From Xanthocytophaga flava (GTDB lineage: Bacteria; Bacteroidota; Bacteroidia; Cytophagales; 172606-1), in assembly GCF_030068545.1 (NCBI RefSeq), contig NZ_JASJOR010000022.1, positions 62,001-126,000 of the forward strand: DNA of 64,000 nt, in the 5' to 3' direction. Each line of letters starts with the position of its first letter. Position 1 is the stretch's first letter. A program made the translations under genes and the position numbers. Shown in pieces: positions 61,615 through 64,000 of the stretch. The notes beneath the pieces are model-generated. The model did not search any database. It was given only the letters and a program-made list of their open reading frames with translations, and was not told the origin of the DNA.

Positions 61615-64000
61615 GGGCTTTGCCGTTGTCGTTTGACTGAATAAACGAATGCTGCATAATGGTATGACTGAAATAGAGACTGGTTAATGTCACAGAGACA
61701 GAGGAAATCAGTCTGCTTACTTCTGAAAGCAATTTATCCAGATCTTCCCGATAGAAAGATTCCGAATCGTACTTACTCAGCTGCGTGATGTCTGATAGCT
61801 TTACCAAAGCAGATGCTTCCAACACAGCTTTTTGTGCCTGATTCAGTCTTGTATTTTGTCCTGCGCGTGGGAGATTACCTAGGCAGGTAGACAATGCATT
61901 TAGTTGATATACCAGCGAATAAGGCAGCGTCTCTTCCAGGAGAATCATGTCCAGTGTGGCTTCTACTGTCAGTTGAGCCCGATACATCATCCGATAATTG
62001 ACCAACAAGTGATGGTATAATAATACTGCTTCCAGTATCTCATGTTCGGTGCTTTCTTCATACTTAAAAACCAGTGTAGATCGCAGGATACTGATCCGCA
62101 AAAGGATACGTTCCATCTGTTTTCCTGCCTCCAACAACAAATACTCATTGTTTCGGGGCATTGTCTCAGACAGAATACCATAAAATGTAAACAAGCGGGT
62201 TTGGAGTTTGTCCAGCAATTGCTGAACGGTATTGGTATTGAGAGTAGCCGGATCTTTTATCTTCTTCAGAATATTCTCGATCAGATCTACAATACGCCAG
62301 GTTTCCAGGTTCCATTTGTCACGCACTGCAATGATAGACATCAAAAATGACTGAATATTATAGGCAATGGTTCCTGTCTTTTGCGCATTGGAAATCAAAT
62401 CCAGAATTTCTGGATATGGATTTTTCAGAATATCCCCTTTCTCATCTTCTACAAACCCAGGATAAGTGAGTGTAAGATGAGTCAGCGCCCTTAATAACAA
62501 TTCCATATGTTCACTCTTGGTCGATCCTCCAAAGTTTCGATGTCCGTTCAGTACATCCAGTGTGATTCCGATAAAGGTAGTAGTAGATAATGTACGTTCA
62601 CAGTATCGACCTACCCAGAATAGATTCTCGGCGCTACGGCTAGGCAAGGAAGTATGTTTTTGTATACTGATTCCTGCCGACAATGTAATCTTTTCCTTTA
62701 CCTCTTCTACCCTATCTGATACAATCCAGGTGTCTTTGGAAATACTTCCGTATTGATTGGACACAACAAAGCGATCTTTTTCAGGAGAGCTACGCGTCAG
62801 TCCACCCTGCATAACCTGATAGCCATTTTCAGAAGCAATCAGATAGGCCCGGATAGCTGCATAACGCGGCTCAATGGTATCTCCTATCAGCGATGGCGTA
62901 GTCGAAAAACTTACTTCTTCCTGTGCAATGTATTCTGAAGGAGATTCACGAATAGCTTTTTTCAACTCCTGCAACTGCATGCGGGAAAGTAATCTTCCAT
63001 ACACCGAACGAAACTTCTGTCGACGATTAGCTTTCTTGATAATCAGTTTGTGCAGGTTTTCCAGCACATAGTTTAGTTCTGCTGTTTGCCCACACCACCA
63101 GGTAGCAATAGGTGGCAATATCAGATCTTCACCCAGCAAATAGCGGCAGGTAGTAGGCAAAAATGCATGCAGGGCATTATTTTCCAGCACACTGGAACCA
63201 GGAGGATTTACGACAGTTACATTTCCCATCCGAATGGCATGTAACAACCCGGGCACTCCGAGACGGGAATCTTCACGCAGCTCCAACGGATCGCACCACT
63301 CATCATCAATTCTGCGTATAATCACATCTACACGTTCCAATCCATCTATGGATTTCAACCAGACATAGCCATCCCGAACCAGTAGATCATCACCTTGCAC
63401 CAATGGATATCCTAAATAAGAAGCCAAGTATGCCTGTTCAAAATAGGACTCATTATTGGGTCCAGGAGTCAGATATACAATATTCAGATTGTCCCGTAAA
63501 CGGCCAGAAGCCTGAATAAGAGTATTCTGCATAGTTGTAAAGAATGGAGCCAGCCTACTCACATACATGCCTTCAGCCAATTCGGGCAACAGCTTACTTA
63601 CCACGCTTCTATTCACTAAGGCATAACCCGAACCAGAAGGAGCTTGTGTTCGATTGTCCAGCACCCACATACGACCATCAGGGCCTCTCGCCATGTCTAC
63701 AGCATGGACAAGCAACTGCTTTGATCCGGCAATCTTTGCATCATGGCAGGCCCGATAAAATCCTGTATTACCATAGACTAGTTCAGGAGGTAAAATCCCA
63801 TCTTTCAGTAACCTGCCATCACCATATATATCTTTTAGCATCAGATCCAGTAAGGTAGCCCGTTGCTGCAATCCTCTGGAAATCTGTTGCCATTCTTTTT
63901 GTTCTATCAGAAACGGAATGCTATCCAACTGCCAGGGTCGGTTCATTCCATCCGGAGATTCGTATACGTTATAGGTAGCACCAATTTCCCGCAATGTATT
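61604..64000 (-). CDS. circularly permuted ATP-grasp (type 2) fused to alpha-E domain, 5' end outside window
   Basis: Frame open from the right edge to a stop at 61604; the last in-window codons read NTLREIGATYNVYES, so the N-terminus lies beyond 64000. About the first 480 visible residues are the circularly permuted ATP-grasp (LLDLMLKDIYGDGRLLKDGILPPELVYGNTGFYRACHD, RMWVLDNRTQAPSGSGYALVNR, YLTPGPNNESYFEQAYLASYLGYPLVQGDDLLV). From about 460 the alpha-E helical domain follows (SLPSRSAENLFWVGRYCERTLSTTTFIGITLDVLN). In many bacteria these are two separate genes; here they are one. Probably forms a peptide or amide bond using ATP. Overlaps the transglutaminase gene by 11 bases. Confidence 0.93.
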   Translation of the reverse strand, partial: NTLREIGATYNVYESPDGMNRPWQLDSIPFLIEQKEWQQISRGLQQRATLLDLMLKDIYGDGRLLKDGILPPELVYGNTGFYRACHDAKIAGSKQLLVHAVDMARGPDGRMWVLDNRTQAPSGSGYALVNRSVVSKLLPELAEGMYVSRLAPFFTTMQNTLIQASGRLRDNLNIVYLTPGPNNESYFEQAYLASYLGYPLVQGDDLLVRDGYVWLKSIDGLERVDVIIRRIDDEWCDPLELREDSRLGVPGLLHAIRMGNVTVVNPPGSSVLENNALHAFLPTTCRYLLGEDLILPPIATWWCGQTAELNYVLENLHKLIIKKANRRQKFRSVYGRLLSRMQLQELKKAIRESPSEYIAQEEVSFSTTPSLIGDTIEPRYAAIRAYLIASENGYQVMQGGLTRSSPEKDRFVVSNQYGSISKDTWIVSDRVEEVKEKITLSAGISIQKHTSLPSRSAENLFWVGRYCERTLSTTTFIGITLDVLNGHRNFGGSTKSEHMELLLRALTHLTLTYPGFVEDEKGDILKNPYPEILDLISNAQKTGTIAYNIQSFLMSIIAVRDKWNLETWRIVDLIENILKKIKDPATLNTNTVQQLLDKLQTRLFTFYGILSETMPRNNEYLLLEAGKQMERILLRISILRSTLVFKYEESTEHEILEAVLLYHHLLVNYRMMYRAQLTVEATLDMILLEETLPYSLVYQLNALSTCLGNLPRAGQNTRLNQAQKAVLEASALVKLSDITQLSKYDSESFYREDLDKLLSEVSRLISSVSVTLTSLYFSHTIMQHSFIQSNDNGKAHEI

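Overview
This is a stretch of chromosome from a Bacteroidota bacterium, most likely of the order Cytophagales. The clues are a type IX secretion (T9SS) C-terminal sorting domain, near-absence of Shine-Dalgarno sites, several TAnnTTTG (-7) promoter elements, a propeller/Y_Y_Y sensor kinase, PadR plus FtsX-like permeases, and the DUF983, DUF2490 and DUF6515 families. The DNA is moderately AT-rich. I saw no rRNA, tRNA, CRISPR array, IS element or phage module. Both window ends cut through a gene.

Layout. 1-1287: 3' part of a secreted clan GH-A glycosidase. 1.5-11.5 kb: signalling genes (membrane-tethered HTH protein, TM-GAF protein, stand-alone receiver, CHASE3-HAMP-GAF protein) mixed with small secreted proteins, a lipoprotein serine hydrolase, DUF983 protein, cold-shock protein and DUF2490 protein. 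12-15 kb: HDAC-like deacetylase and an alpha/beta hydrolase, separated by an unusual inverted cluster of GGGTAAG words. 15.3-19.5 kb: a 1405-residue secreted GH128-like protein with FN3, LamG and T9SS domains. 20-25 kb: a PepSY membrane protein flanked by repeat-like intergenic DNA, then a PadR regulator coupled to an FtsX-type permease. 25.4-29.6 kb: a possible Cys-ending leader peptide before a PhyH-type dioxygenase, then a sigma-54 activator divergent from an SDR dehydrogenase with a twin operator between them. 29.8-35.6 kb: a complete RND efflux operon (permease, adaptor, outer-membrane factor). 36.3-38.1 kb: AhpD-like protein, a GAF protein with a kinase dimerisation helix but no ATPase, and a receiver. 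38.2-43.7 kb: DUF6515 protein, GH20 hexosaminidase with PA14, endonuclease V, and a secreted two-repeat protein behind an array of GTACTTTT words. 44-50.2 kb: large sensor kinase and leuS. 50.3-54.4 kb: five tightly spaced minus-strand genes (pseudo-aspartyl protease, serine hydrolase, alpha/beta hydrolase, TPR protein, membrane protein). 54.7-58.6 kb: ACT protein, monooxygenase with divergent ArsR regulator, CbrC protein, lipoprotein, amine oxidase. 58.8-64 kb: a second GH20, then transglutaminase and ATP-grasp/alpha-E genes.

Together the genes suggest a surface-living polysaccharide degrader: two GH20 enzymes (chitin or peptidoglycan amino sugars), a GH128-like beta-1,3-glucanase and a GH-A glycanase, with many sensors. 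The items most worth a second look are the leader peptide at 25410, the small-RNA candidate at about 5155-5280 (minus), the twin operator at 28562-28612, the GGGTAAG cluster at 13137-13396, the GTACTTTT array at 42799-42984 and the AhpD/GAF-DHp/receiver operon.
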